Below are positions 34,905-47,048 of a stretch of DNA of 64,000 bases, piece after piece. A model generated the notes under the pieces. The model was given only the letters and a program-made list of their open reading frames with translations. It was not told the origin of the DNA and made no database searches. The stretch is taken from the NCBI RefSeq assembly GCF_025698545.1, contig NC_068567.1, positions 53,573,371 through 53,637,370 of the forward strand. The letters are read 5' to 3'. Positions within the stretch are counted from its first letter, which is position 1. Each line of letters begins with the position of its first letter. The DNA comes from Gossypium raimondii (Eukaryota > Streptophyta > Magnoliopsida > Malvales > Malvaceae). Both the position numbers and the translations under genes were made by a program.

Positions 34905-35307
34905 AAGATATTCAAACCATTTTTAAATTCTATTTAAAAGTTAAAAATAATATTTTATTTAAAAAGTGAAATTTGAATTAATTAAAATAAGAAATATTTG
35001 TTAAAAAAGATTTATTTGTTAAAAATAAATTTATTTAAAAATATATATATTAAAAAGTAAAATTTAAATTAAAAGTTAAAATATATATTATAAGATCACA
35101 TCATGTCAGTAATGTGACTAGACATGAGATTGATGAGATTAAATATTAAATAAAAAATCAATCTTAAATAAGGGAGGTTTGATCCCCTTTAGAAGAAAGA
35201 AAAAGAGAAAAAAAAAGTTAAAGTTAGTTAATTTTTTTATATTTTATAGTTATTGTAATATAATAATTATTTATATTGTATTTATGTGTTTTTTTATATC
35301 ATGCAGA

Positions 35308-35382
35308 TATCAAAATGTCTTCTGGAGATATAGATCACACTTCATTGAGGATCGACGAAACACTAAAATTCATTATGAATTA
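35308..35382 (+). other. Possible short 5' exon of the mobile-domain gene
   Basis: After an acceptor-like ATCATGCAG, ATG opens MSSGDIDHTSLRIDETLKF and soon hits a stop. A relative at 43788-43862 in MULE-2 reads MSSGANTDHTSLRINEIVK after its own ATTATGCAG. The conserved start and acceptor suggest a first coding exon, whose donor I could not place. It is also possible that this is only conserved leader. Confidence 0.4.
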
Positions 35383-36477
35383 AATAAAAAATCGTTTTAG
35401 TTTCTCTTTTTTTCTTGCTAAGCACGACTTTGCTCAACGTGTTTTGATTTATGATTGTGATCTCTATTTAGTTATTATTATTCCTTTTAACTACTTTCTT
35501 GCATGAAATTAATATGTATGTGTTGGTTATAATTTTTAATTTTAGGACACATTTATAAATTTATATATTAATTTTTAATTTTAGTGCACATTCATAAATT
35601 TATCTACTTAATATATATTTTAATAGATAAAGACAAAAAGATTTTCTTAATAGATTTAAAATGTTTAAAACTTAAAGAAATTAAATATATTAAAAATGTT
35701 ATGTATAGCTAATTTTAATATATTTAATATATTTTAAAAAATTAAATATATTAAAATGTTAAGTATAACCAAAATTAAAATTATAATATATTCAATATAT
35801 TTTTAAAAATATATTTTAAAATGTTAATATATTTAATAATTTTTTAATAGGAAAAGAGAAAATAATTTTTAATATATTTAAAATTTTAAAAAACGTAAAA
35901 AATTAAATATATTAATTTTTAAATATGTTAAAAGAAAATGTTGAGTATAACCAATTTAAAATTTTAATAACTGAATATATTTAAATATATTAAAATTTTG
36001 AACATATTAAAAAATTAAGTCTATATATTATATGTAAGATAAAAGTTCTCGTATGTAAGATAAATTTTCGAGTTTGAATATGCCTAGTTTATATTATATG
36101 TAAAACTCTATATATTATTATAGATATGAATTCAATATAAAATAAGTTTTTTTTTATTTTTGTATTTACCCATACAACCTATAGTTTTTAGGATATTATT
36201 ATTATTTTTATGTACTTTTTGTTGTTATATAGTTGCATTTAGATTTAATGCTTAACTATGATTAATATTTTATGACAAATCTTCATTCTATTATTAATAT
36301 ATTATTACTTATTTAATTTAACTTAAATAAAAAATACTTAGATGGCTACATTCGTATAGTATAAGTGTGATGTTTTTGTTTTCTCAACCTTTCAATTTTA
36401 GTCTTCAATATATAATTTTATGTTTAAATTATATAGATAATTGATTTATCATATTTTTATAAAAAAAATTACCATAC

Positions 36478-38232
36478 AGGATGGTTATCGGGTTTTGAGG
36501 TCGCGGTTTCATTTTCTCAAGTACGATCCGGATGAGCGGATCATGTCATACTTACAGATGGCGGGATTTGGGGACGTCGCATTGATCCGGAGGTTTGACC
36601 TGAGGTCGAACTTAATATCGCCTTGGTTAAGCGGTGGTGTACGAAGACCCACACCTTCATTATGCCGTGCAGGGAGTGCACTATCACATTGGAAGACGTC
36701 GCTACGCAACTTGGGTTACGAGTTGACGGTGTTGTGGTCATGGGTCGAAGCAATGTGTTGGAACCTTCAGTACTATGCCACAGATTGCTTGGACGGTCCC
36801 CTAATGATAGGGAACGTAATTTCACATGCTTGACATTGAAATGGTTAAGAGTAAATTTTAAGGAGTTATCGAGCACTGCCACTGAGTACGAGGTGATGTG
36901 TGCTGCGCGAGCCTATATTATGCAGTTGATCGGGGGGTATTTATGCCAAACAACACGTCTAATAGGGTCCACTTAAAGTACTTGCCTCTATTGGAGGATT
37001 TTTCTCATGCTGGTAGTTACAGTTGGAGATCGGCAGTGTTGACCGCATTGTACTATGAGCTTTGCCGAGCAACAAAACATGGGGTTAGTAACATGGCTGG
37101 TTGTCTGGTTCTGCTGCAGTCTTGGGCTTTATACAGGATGCCGTTTCTAGCTGCTGTTAGGCACCAACCATATTCGTGGCCAGTTATAAATAGGTAAAAA
37201 CAAAATTATACTTAACATTTAACGGCTCATAAGTGTGGATAATATTTTCCAAAGTTTAACTGCTAACGTGTTTGTTTCAGTTTCAGATGGGTCACGTCTC
37301 TGGGAATTGATGCGATCCAAACGTTAATCATTTACCGCCAAATGATAAAGGCGTATGCCGGAGAGAAAGTAATATATATTTATATGGTTTAAGTAACGTT
37401 GATTTAACTTATCCACTTGCAGTATGTGATGTGACTTGACTCATTATGTTATATTGTGTAGTTCTTGTGGATGCCGTATTCTGCAATGAACATTGCACCC
37501 ATTATTCCTCAGTGGGTTCACGCTGAAGCCCATATGTGGTGCATTAACATGTCGGTGCTCAACTTTTCAACCATTGAGTGGTACAACGGTGATCGAGTTA
37601 TGCGACAATTTGGGTGTAGACAATTTGTGCCGGTCGAGCCAAAACAATTTGATGAAGTCCTCGGTAAGACCATGAAGGGGAAACATACAACAGATTAGAG
37701 TGTGGAACATCAATCTTTTGTAGCACTATGGAATGTCCGGTACGACAGGCGGCCTGAGATGCACTCGTGCATGTTTGACTTTAGTCCATCGACTGAATAC
37801 ATGCAGTGGTACATGACTCGATAGGGTGTTTATTTATATGGTGGACAACTTATGATAGTACCGGGTCATGGTTACAGACGTGGAAATCAACCTATGGGGG
37901 AGCTAGAGGATCAACATATGGTGGAGCCCAACTCGGAGAACCAACCTTTGAACACATCGAACCAATGGGTTGACGCTTTTTGTGATGAGTCGCAGAGCAG
38001 TTCATATCATTCGGACATTGCCGATTCAAATTCATATCACCTAGACATAGGCGGTTCAAGTTCATATCACCCAGACATAGGTTGTTCGAGATCATTTCAC
38101 CCAGAGCAACCATCGATATCATTTGATATGTTTGGTAATAACATGTACTCCACCCCGCCTCAGGCCACCTTCGATCCAGCTGCCGATCTTCCTGATGTGT
38201 ACATTACACCTCAACGTCCACCCCGTCAATGA
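36478..38232 (+). pseudogene. Plant mobile domain (MAIN-like / aminotransferase-like PMD) gene of MULE-1, decayed
   Basis: The translation carries the PMD signature: YLQMAGFGDVALIRRFDL, then KRWCTKTHTFIMPCRECTIT, LEDVATQLGLRVDG and a later LPLLEDFSHAGSYSWRSAVL. Exon-like blocks continue after GT...AG introns: FRWVTSLGIDAIQT (from about 37284) and FLWMPYSAMN...VMRQFGCRQ (from about 37463). The tail (37852-38232) has four short repeats like SSYH(P/S)DI. PMD proteins occur in host genes (MAIN, MAIL1) and in plant transposons; the biochemical role in the element is not known to me. Lesions: frame shifts near 36625 and 36940, TAG at 37696-37698, and TAG near 37822. So it is broken here. Confidence 0.85.
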
Positions 38233-38496
38233 AGGCCTATGAATCACTATACCCCGAACGACGATACCACTCTCAGTTCTTTCCAATTTTAAGTTATGTA
38301 AATTTCAAGTGTTATGTAATATTTCTTGTATTAGTTTAGGATTCCACAACTTATATATTAGTCTTTTTTTATATAATTTATAATATCTTTTAAAGTATTT
38401 AAAGTTGCAACTGTTAATTTTAAGTAAAAAATTAACACTAAATAATACATACTTTATTTCTAAAAGATCATAAAATGCAAACATCAGGTACAACAT

Positions 38497-41171
38497 TTAA
38501 TTTCTTTCAGACCGTGAAGATTGACCAGTGTAGACGTTTCCATGGGGACATTTGCTCCAATTGTGGCCAACTGTTCTATATATGGTGCAACATTTTGGAT
38601 CGACTTGTTCTCTTATATCCATGTCGTTCCGAATCTTCATTGTTGTCGGTCTACCTTTGATTCTTCTATGTAGTGACCGATCTGGTAACATCTCGAACAT
38701 AGGCGGTTACACTTTCCATGTTGATACATCCCTTAATACGGGGAACTCGTTACCCCAAATACGCAACGTACTTTTAAGTGTGTACATATTGTTGATATAT
38801 TGTTCGACATTCAAACTATAGGTAGCACACACTGTAACCACATGTGCACACAGATAACGTAGTGTTTGGAACATCCCGCACTCACATCGCCTGTTTCAAA
38901 GATCAACTCTGTAAAACCGTGGCAAGATCCCCGACCGACGACCGGTATACTCTGTCACTCGAAAAGTTTCCAAATTTTGGGAATATAGTTCTGCATTCAT
39001 CGACCTAGCCCTTTGAGCGTTTTCTTTCATGGCATCCCTAATTTTTTCGACGTACACGTGTCCTGCCTCTAACTGTTTTGCTTGTTTCAACCCCATTTTT
39101 GGCATTAAGATTGCTAGCCAATAAAATGTGGCTGAAAAAACCGCTGAAATTGGCAAGTGACGCGTACGCCTCAAGACGGAGTTAATGGCCTCAACGAGGT
39201 TAGTTGTCATTTGACTATACCAGTACCCCTCGTCAAAATATTGATCCCATTGCCACGGCTCTATGCTACCTAACCACTGTCTGAGAGAAAGATTGGACCC
39301 CGCCATATCAGTATCTAACCTCGCCAACTTATGTCTGAAACAGTGTGCTTCCAGCTCGTATCCTACGTATATATTCCAATTTTAAGTTATGCTACTATTC
39401 AAATTAGGAAATGGACTCGAAATAATTACAAATATGAATTTAAATACGATATTTTTACCCATGTTCACAATTCGTTTGCGCCAGTCTTTATTCTTGTACT
39501 GATTGTGGAAGTTGACAGCGATGTGACGAATACAATAGACGGGCCTCCATGGAACCTCAGATTGTCGAATATCAGCAACAAGACCCTTCGATCTGTCGGA
39601 GATAATGCAAATGTTGTCTTGCCTGACAACATGTCTCCGTAAGTTCTGAATGAAATACGCCCACGATTTAGAGTTCTCAGTCTCTACGATGGCAAAAGTG
39701 ATCGATAGTACATTTTCGTTACCGTCTTGTGCAACCACAATCAGAAGTATTTGCTTGTATTTTCCATAAAGCCATGTTCCATCAACTTGCACTAGTGGTT
39801 TGCAGTAGGGAAAGGCTCTAACACATGGATCGAAAGTCCAGAACAGTCGACGAAACATTCTTCTCTCCAGTTCAACTTGTCTATTAGGGCCTCATAAGGC
39901 AACGTTGCAAGTCCACGATAGTTCCTGGGATGTACTCCACCATTGCTAAAATCCAACCCTGAAGTTCATTGTATGACTCATCCCAGTCGCTGTACAATTG
40001 TTGCATAGCCATTTGTTTCACCAACCACGCTTTCCTATACGAAACTTTGTACTAAAATCGAGCTTGCATGTTTGCAATCAATTTTGACACAGGGATGATT
40101 GTGCTATCTTTCACTAGTGGCATGATGCAGTTGCAAATATTTTTGGCATCTAATTTCCGGTGGTCTTGAGACATACGTGCGACACTACATGTATGACGCC
40201 CTTCTAATTTTCGTATTTGCCACTGTTGAGTCCTCTGTATAAATGCAGCTCGAACTCGCCAACCACACCCATCGCTGGCTCTCCAACATTCCCCAACATA
40301 TAATGTCGGTGTAGATTTGACAACCTTGTAATCAATCGACAACTTCATATTGTATTGTTTGATGGTAAACACGCAGTCCGCCTTGTTCTCGAACTGTTGC
40401 TCAACGAATAACTCCTCGAACTGTGAAGTTATCGTCAATCTATGAGCAAGTACTATATTGGCGTACTCAAGAAACTCGAATGCATACGCTGCATCTGGAT
40501 CTACGTTCAACATGTCGCCCCCAGGTTCATTTCGTAAAATAATGCCACGACTTGGGTTACTAAATGAAAGGTCGTGAACATCTTCAACCTCTTCCGGGCC
40601 TTCATCATTGATGTCGTCCGGAACCTTATCAACATTGGGGTCATTAAAATCTTCAACGTCTTGATTAGAATCTTCACCATTATTGGTCATTTCTCTGACA
40701 TTTGCCTATGTGCTTATTATCACCTCTGGATGTATTTGTAAATGGGGACTGGGGGTAGGGTTGTTTTACAAACTCCCACCATAATTAGAATTTTTAGGCA
40801 TCTGTGATGTCGCTTCACATTCTAATTGGTCTGTCCATCCAACATTAAGATCAAAGTCAAATTCGTGATGTTGACTTATTGAACTAACATTCTCAACAGG
40901 CTCTAAGTTTGCTAACTCGGCAAATAATTCAATTGGTTGGAGGTTCTCACTCCCAGTCGGCCACCATATTTCCATCATAGTGCCTAAGTCATCATCATCT
41001 AACAGCTACATCTCACAAAATTTGAACGGATCTTTAGAGACTGGAAACTTGAAAAATAAATTGGACATCGCCCTTCTACAACAGATAGCTATTTTCGCAC
41101 TGATCTTCCTTTTCATTTCTGCTAGCTCCACATTTTTTTTGAATCACAAACCTACTCTTTGCCGACCTTGA
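38497..41171 (-). pseudogene. MULE transposase gene of MULE-1, decayed
   Basis: Minus strand, in order: an N-terminal region like the PB1-type start of plant MULEs (about 41170-40970; LAEMKRKI, then LDDDDLGTMMEIWW after a stop); acidic linker; the MuDR N-terminal domain (40430-40060; FENKADCVFTIKQYNMK, CGWRVRAAF, RKLEGRHTCS); the MULE catalytic domain (39858-39460; LVQVDGTWLYGKY and IISDRSKG carry the two Asp candidates); a GT-AG intron (39363-39458); TTNLVEAINSVL; a SWIM zinc finger CECGMFQTLRYLCAH (38886-38842) just beyond a TGA at 38896; and a CCHC-like knuckle whose second Cys is Tyr (CTIYRTVGHNWSKC). Other lesions: TAG at about 40049, frame shifts near 39915 and 39880. The transposase would cut at the inverted repeats; this copy cannot. 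Confidence 0.87.
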
Positions 41172-41689
41172 AATACACAACCAACATCACTTTCTATAAT
41201 TTCACCATAAAAAAATAACATACACCAAAAACACCTCATTATTCATCTTGAATAGATTTTTTTAACTCTCCTAGTGAAGACAATAATTTCACCATTATAT
41301 ATATGGTAGAGAACCAAGAGGTGGAGCCATAAAGAATGGCTTCACCAGAAATTGAAAAATTATTTTTAAAGTCCCTCAATTTTTCAGAATTTTTAAATTA
41401 TGATTTTAATTATTTTAAAGACATTTAAACCTTTTAAAAGATTTTTATAAAAATTTTATTTAAAATTTTAAATGTTTAAATATTATTAAAATATATTTAA
41501 TATTTAGAAATAATATTTAAAATTAAAAAATAATTTCAAATATATATTTTAAAATTTATAAGAAATAATTTCAAAATATATATTTAAAATTTAAAATATA
41601 TTTTTAAAATATATTTAAAATTTAAAATTTAGAAAAATTAATTTAAAAATATATTTTTAAAATTTATAAGACATAATTTGAAAAATAAT

Positions 41690-42204
41690 ATTTAAAATTT
41701 AAAAATAATTTAAAATTAATATTTAAAATTTTAAAAATATATATTATAAAACATTTCAAATATACATTTCAAATTTTTTTAAATTAATAACAATAAATAA
41801 ATAAAATAAGAAAAATGTAAAACTTAAAAAAAGAAATAAATTTAAAGAAAAAGACAAAATTTAATAAAAAAGTAAAAAATAAAAAATAAAAGAAGGGTGT
41901 CAGGTCTGGTCTGGTGGCGCCATTTAAGTTGGCTACACCAGAAAATGGAAAATTGTTTTGAAGTCCCCTATTTTTCCAGAACTTGTAGTATTTCCATGGT
42001 ATTTATACAGGGACGCTATTTTACATGGCTCTACCAAAAAATTTATTTTTTAATGCTCTCTGCTGACGTGGCAAGTTGGTGGCGCCATATAATTTGGCTC
42101 CACCAACTTTTACAGTAGATTTCAGGTCATTTTGGTGTTTAATTAAAAAAGTGGGTCATTTTGGTACTTAATTAAATTATTTGGGTTATTTAAATAAAAA
42201 AGCC
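41690..42204 (-). repeat. Right terminal inverted repeat of MULE-1
   Basis: Inverted partner of 34063-34575. It is placed to serve as promoter of the transposase gene, which reads inward from this end. Confidence 0.85.
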
Positions 42205-42690
42205 AACAAAAAACTGGTCCAATTCAACATGTTTGAATTTGGAATGCAGTACAAGGTTGGCTGACACTGCTACTGCTCCTGAATTATCACATCAGATAGT
42301 AGCTTGACCATCAATACTAACTTGTAATTCAGCCAACAAGGACTCAAGTCAGATGATTTCAGTTGTAGCATGAGCTAAGCCCCTATACTCAGCTTCTGTA
42401 GTGAAACAAGAGATAACTTGCTGCTTCCTTGAACCCCACGACACCAAATTACTTCCTAGAAAGACACAAAAACTTGTTGTGGACCTCCTGTCATCCAGAT
42501 CAGTTCCCTAACTAGCATCAGAGTATCCCTCTTGAGATAAATGAGAGGTAACCTTGAAGGTGATACCATAACAAGAGCGCCTTGTAGATACCTTAAGATC
42601 CTTTTAACTGCCTTAAAATGCTGGTGAAGTGGCTTATGCATAAATTGACACACTTTGTTGACAGCAAAGACAATATTTGGTCGAGTAATA
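42205..42690 (-). mobile_element. Copia-type element, RT end and RNase H (segment 2)
   Basis: Minus strand. From 42690 down it reads ITRPNIVFAVNKVCQFMHKP, LKAVKRILRYLQG-type text, the RNase H start region (DADW-like text decayed to ELIWMTGGPQQVF), LTTEAEYR-type text, and HSKFKHVELDQFFV just before the MULE-1 insertion. This is the standard order at the end of Ty1/copia pol. Several stops are present, so it is a dead fragment. Confidence 0.82.
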
Positions 42691-44790
42691 GGTTTTTTTT
42701 TATAAAACTAATCCCAAAAATTAATTAATTAATTACCTAAATGACCTATTTTTTTTGATAAAATACGAAAATAACATAAAATCTACAGTAAAAATTATAG
42801 GAGCCAAAATATTTGGAGCCACCAACATGCCACATCAACAATTGGTATAAAAAATTATTTTTTAGTGGAGCCATATAGAATGGCGTTTTCTGTATAAATA
42901 CTAAGAAAATAATACGATTTTTGAAAAAATGGGGGGTTTTAAACAAATTTACATTTTCCTGATAGAGCCAAATAATTTCGTCTCACCTGATTGCAACACC
43001 CTTTTCCTTGTTTTTTTTATTTGTTTTTCATTTTTTCCTTTTTCTGATTTTTTTATTTGTTATTTGTTTTTCTTTATTTACTTTTTCAGTTTTTTATTTA
43101 TTTGCTTGTCCTTTATTTATTTATTTGTTTTTCTTTATTTTTCTTTCTTTCTTTCTTTATTTATTTGTTTATTATTTTTATTTGTTTTATAATATTTTAT
43201 GTATATTTGTATATTTACTGTAGATTTTAGGTTATTTACATATTTTATAAAAATAGGTCATTTATGTAATTAATTAATTTTTTGGGTTAGTTTTATAAAA
43301 AACTTTAAATAATTTATGTAATATGAAATCAAGAAAATTAAAGGGATATTTTTAATATAAATAAAAACGGAGGACCAAAAATAAAAAATGAGAAAAAGGT
43401 GAAAGTTGAATTTATTGAAAAAAACAAAAAAGATTTATTTGTTAAAAAACTTTGACTTTTAAAAATATATATATTAAAAATTTAAAATATATATTATAAT
43501 TGATCACATCGTGTCAATAACGTCACGATGTCAATTAAGTTTATAATGCCTAATAATTGTTAGTTAAAAAAAAAAAAGAAGAGGAGAAGAAGAATGTCCC
43601 TATTTAAGAAGGTGGGTTTTTTGTTTCCCTTCAAATATTTTGTAGAAGAAGAGAAAGAAGAAAAGAGGAAAAAAACTAGCAAGGTATTTATAGTTTGTAT
43701 TTTGTATTTTATATTTTATAGTTATTGAATATAATAATTAACTATATTTAATTTATGTATTTTTTTTAAAATTATGCAGATATTAAAATGTCTTCTGGAG
43801 CAAATACGGATCACACTTCATTGAGGATCAACGAAATAGTAAAATTAATTATAAATTAAATAAAAAATTCATTTTACTTTCTCATTTTTTCTTGCTAAGC
43901 GCTACTTTACTCAACGTGTTTTGATTGCATGAAATTGATCTCTATTTAGTTGTTATTAACCCATTTTAACTCATTTTTGCATGAAATTGATCTCTACGTT
44001 TTAATAATAACTTTTTTAATTTATGACACATTCATAAATTTATATATTAATTTTTTTTAATATGACGACCTTTCTGCTTAATTTTGCATTGTTGCTATGC
44101 TTGGTTCCATTTATGGGGTACAAAAAAGATACATCTGTCTTCCACTAATTTGACACCACCTAAATAAAAACTAAAAATCGCATTAACACGAGAAAACTAG
44201 GAATATATATTAATTTGGCTTCAACTAATCTATATATCATATTATAAGCGTTCAAATTAGATTTAATCAAGCTCGAAATTATTAAAGTTACGATTAAATT
44301 TATCTTTAACGAGTGAATAAAAATAGAACAAATGAAATTTATCTTTAATAAAAAAAACAAAGGATAAATAAATAAAAAGCTGAGAAAGTAAATAAAGAAA
44401 AACAAATAAAAACGAAAAGGACAAACAAATAAAAAATATGAAAAAGGTAAAATGAAAAACAAAAAAAAAGGAAAAAGGTGTTGGAATATGCAACAAATAG
44501 GGTGTTGAAAAAAGTAATAGAAAAAGGTAAATTTACTTAAAACATCTCATTTTTTCAAAAATCGTAATATTTCTTTAATATTTATACAGGTGGTGCCATC
44601 CTACATGGCTCCACCAAAAAATTGAATTTTTTATTTTGATTACTGATGTGGCATATTGGTGGCGCCAAAGTATTGATGGCGCCAAACATTTTGGCTCTAT
44701 CAACTTTTACTGTAAATTTTAGGTCATTTTCGTATTTTATCAAAAATTAATTAATTATTTAATTTTTTAGAGTTAATTTTATAAAAAACC
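42691..44790. mobile_element. MULE-2: related non-autonomous Mutator-like element
   Basis: Starts GGTTTTTTTTTATAAAACTAA and ends with the inverted form TTAATTTTATAAAAAACC. The inverted repeats are about 400-450 bp and include matching T/A-rich tracts (tttatttgtttttctttattt near 43010-43160, reversed near 44340-44460). Its middle shares DNA with MULE-1 35095-35500 (43500-43990), including the MSSG exon-like start, but it has no mobile-domain core and no transposase. No 9-bp duplication was found: flanks are CGAGTAATA and TACAATGCT. The Copia frame on both sides (DYRSIV and ITRPNIVF) suggests about 20 bp of target are missing. Confidence 0.78.
43788..43862 (+). other. Copy of the MSSG exon-like start in MULE-2
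   Basis: ATG after ATTATGCAG opens MSSGANTDHTSLRINEIVK and then a stop, paralogous to 35308-35382. It has no downstream mobile-domain exon here. Confidence 0.4.
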
Positions 44791-44825
44791 TACAATGCTC
44801 CTGTAGTCAGAATCATTTTCAACAA
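44791..44825 (-). mobile_element. Copia-type element, short upstream piece (segment 3)
   Basis: On the minus strand this reads VENDSDYRSIV, the text that normally stands directly before GALQYVTITRPDI in Ty1/copia RT. It therefore belongs with 42205-42690 on the other side of MULE-2. The match fades beyond about 44825. Confidence 0.6.
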
Positions 44826-45828
44826 GATAATATTAATGAATTTCAATAATTTTATTATTAAAAAATACTTGAATTAATCCACAGGTTATGGTTTGTTCAT
44901 GTTTTGGTCAAATTTGTTACATGTAAACTTTATATTAACTTAAGATTGTGAATATGTAAAATTAAAATTTTTTGTCATTACATTATAAGTATAAATTCAA
45001 GTGTATTCATATCTAACGTATATGGCTTAAAATTGTCTTGACATTAAAGTTTCATATCAATGAAAAAACTATATTTTAAAAATATTTATAATAAAAGGAA
45101 TTAGGGGTATGCGTTGGGCCAATTCTGTCAGCTTAATTTTTATTGCAATAATTGAATAAACTAAATTTTAAATTATAATCGAAAAACCAAATCGAATTTC
45201 ATTGATTTGATTCAATTTAGTTTTATCGATTTTTTTTTTTTTTTTACCTTTTAGATTTTTTAAAAATAAATTATTTATGTATATACATCAAAGTTAATAA
45301 ATTATAATTAAATTAATTATAAAATTGGAATTGTAATTATTAATTTGGGGTTGAGTTTTATTTTTATGTTTCAGTTATTTTACATTGTGTTGAGTATATG
45401 TAAAAATATTTTTAAATGTTTAAAAGAATCGGTTTTATTCGGTTTAAATTGTTAAAATCGAAACTGAATCAAATTACCCATTTAAATCGAAATAGGTAAA
45501 AGAATAAATCGAAAATGAATTTAATAAAAAATTATCTTAATCTTAAATATAAATAAAAGATTAAAGAAGTGATAGTTTTTCCTGGTAATTTTTTTTTTAG
45601 TTTCCAAGAAAATAACTTGCCTATCAATTATGAATAAATTATTAAGGAAATCCCTACCTATTAAAAAAAATATAAATTCCAAAACCCTGTGAAAATTGTT
45701 GTTAAGATCCACAACCCTTGAGAAAACTAGATTAACGCGAGTGGTAGATCCAAAAATTAGCCAAAAGCTGCGTTTAACATTGACAAAACTAGATAACGCC
45801 GCGAAGCACAATATCCGCAGATCGGGGA
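44826..45828. other. AT-rich spacer with a possible decayed hAT-like repeat
   Basis: No gene seen. About 45105-45500 begins aggggtatgcg and contains repeated wording such as aaatcgaat and ttcggtttaaatt, reminiscent of the MITE at 31473, but no clear right end or target duplication was found. The last 270 bp should contain the promoter of the reductase gene at 45829; I could not pick a TATA box with confidence. Confidence 0.4.
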
Positions 45829-47048
45829 ATGGGGTCAACATCTTTCGGTATTCCAGACCATAGGTTTGGTTCCAATGGCGAGAAAATGCCAATTTTAGGG
45901 TTCGGAACGGCAGTCTTGCCACCCGTAGGAGCTGAAGCTACAAAAATGGCAATTCTCCAATCAATCAAACTTGGTTATAGGCATTTTGATACGGCTGCCA
46001 AGTACGGGTCAGAGCAGCCATTGGGTGAAGCAATTCAAGAAGCACTTTCGATTGGATTAATCCAATCCCGAGACGAGCTCTTCATCACTACTAAGCTATG
46101 GTGCGGCGATGCTCATGGAGACCTTGTTGTCCCTGCCCTCAAGAGAAGCTTACAGTAAAAACAATTACATATGAATGATCAGTCTCATTCTCTTATAATC
46201 AATCATGTAAATTTTTCTTGTCTAAGACATTATTGATTGGCTGCAGAAATCTCAAGTTGGAGTACCTGGATCTCTTTCTGATTCACTGGCCTGTCAGCTG
46301 TAAACCCGGGACTTATGAATTCCCAATAAAGGAGGAAAACTTCCTTCCTATGGATTTCAATTCTGTATGGGCAGCCATGGAAGAATGTCAGCGGCTTAAC
46401 CTCACAAAATCCATTGGTGTCAGCAATTTTTCCTGCAAAAAGCTGACTGACATCCTCGCCATAGCAAACATCCCTCCCGCTGTTAACCAGGTAACACTCT
46501 CAATTTGGTTTTGGATTTTGGAATAACAATGATAGTGAAGTTGTTATAATGTTTTGAAAGGTGGAAATGAACCCAATGTGGCAACAGAAGAAGCTAAGAG
46601 AGTTTTGCCGAGCTAATGGGATCTTTTTGACTGCTTACTCCCCATTGGGAGCCAATGGAACCTTTTGGGGCAGCGATAGAGTGTTGGAGTGTGAGGTGCT
46701 TAAAGAAATTGCCAAGGCCAAAGGGAAAACTGCTGCTCAGGTACCTTTTTTCCCCATTTTGTGACACTAGTGTTTTTTTGAGTATGAGGAGTTAAATTAA
46801 TCTTAAAAACATTCCAAAAACAGGTATCTCTGAGATGGATATATGAACAAGGAGTTGGCGTCATTGTGAAGAGTTTCAACGGTGAGAGAATGAAGCAAAA
46901 CCTTGGGATATTTGACTGGTCTCTGGATGAGGATGAGTTGAAAAAGATCGATGAGCTCCCACAAAGCAGAGGTGTCACTGGAGTGGCTTATACCTCCAAA
47001 TATGGACCCTTTAGAACAGTTGAGGATATTTGGGATGGGGAAATGTAA
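45829..47048 (+). CDS. Aldo/keto reductase paralog 2 (AKR4-like), apparently intact
   Basis: Four exons: 45829-46154, 46247-46490, 46561-46740, 46824-47048, with GT-AG introns. They total 975 nt and encode 324 residues, a usual length for the family. It should be a cytosolic NADPH-dependent aldo/keto reductase (AKR4 group; relatives are annotated as chalcone or codeinone reductase-like or D-galacturonate reductase-like), reducing aldehydes or ketones in specialised metabolism; the substrate cannot be read from sequence. The catalytic tetrad is Asp54 (RHFDTA), Tyr59 (KYGSE), Lys89 (TTKLW) and His122 (LIHWP). The cofactor segment [13 protein letters not shown] near the C-terminus has the Lys, Ser and Arg/Asn pattern used for the NADPH phosphate. 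The start [10 protein letters not shown] fits family N-termini. It lies about 12 kb downstream of, and in the same direction as, its damaged paralog at 32304, with identical exon 3 and 4 lengths (180 and 225 nt). Confidence 0.92.

Larger units (their letters stand above)
34063..42204. mobile_element. MULE-1: Mutator-like element with plant mobile domain and transposase genes
   Basis: An 8142-bp element begins GGCTTTTTTTTATTTAAATAA and ends with its inverted counterpart TTATTTAAATAAAAAAGCC. It is flanked by the perfect 9-bp direct repeat AACAAAAAA at 34054-34062 and 42205-42213, the duplication size of Mutator-like transposons. Removing the element and one copy of the 9 bp restores the Copia reading frame (DQFFVREKV), which confirms the borders. 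Terminal inverted repeats are about 510 bp. Inside are a plant-mobile-domain gene on the plus strand and a MULE transposase gene on the minus strand, converging near 38250-38500. Both are decayed, so it is no longer autonomous. Confidence 0.93.

Noticed and set aside
43008-43223. Phe-rich frame like a membrane protein (and its reverse partner at 44160-44496)
   Set aside because: It comes from the TTTATTTGTTTTTC tract in the inverted repeats of MULE-2.
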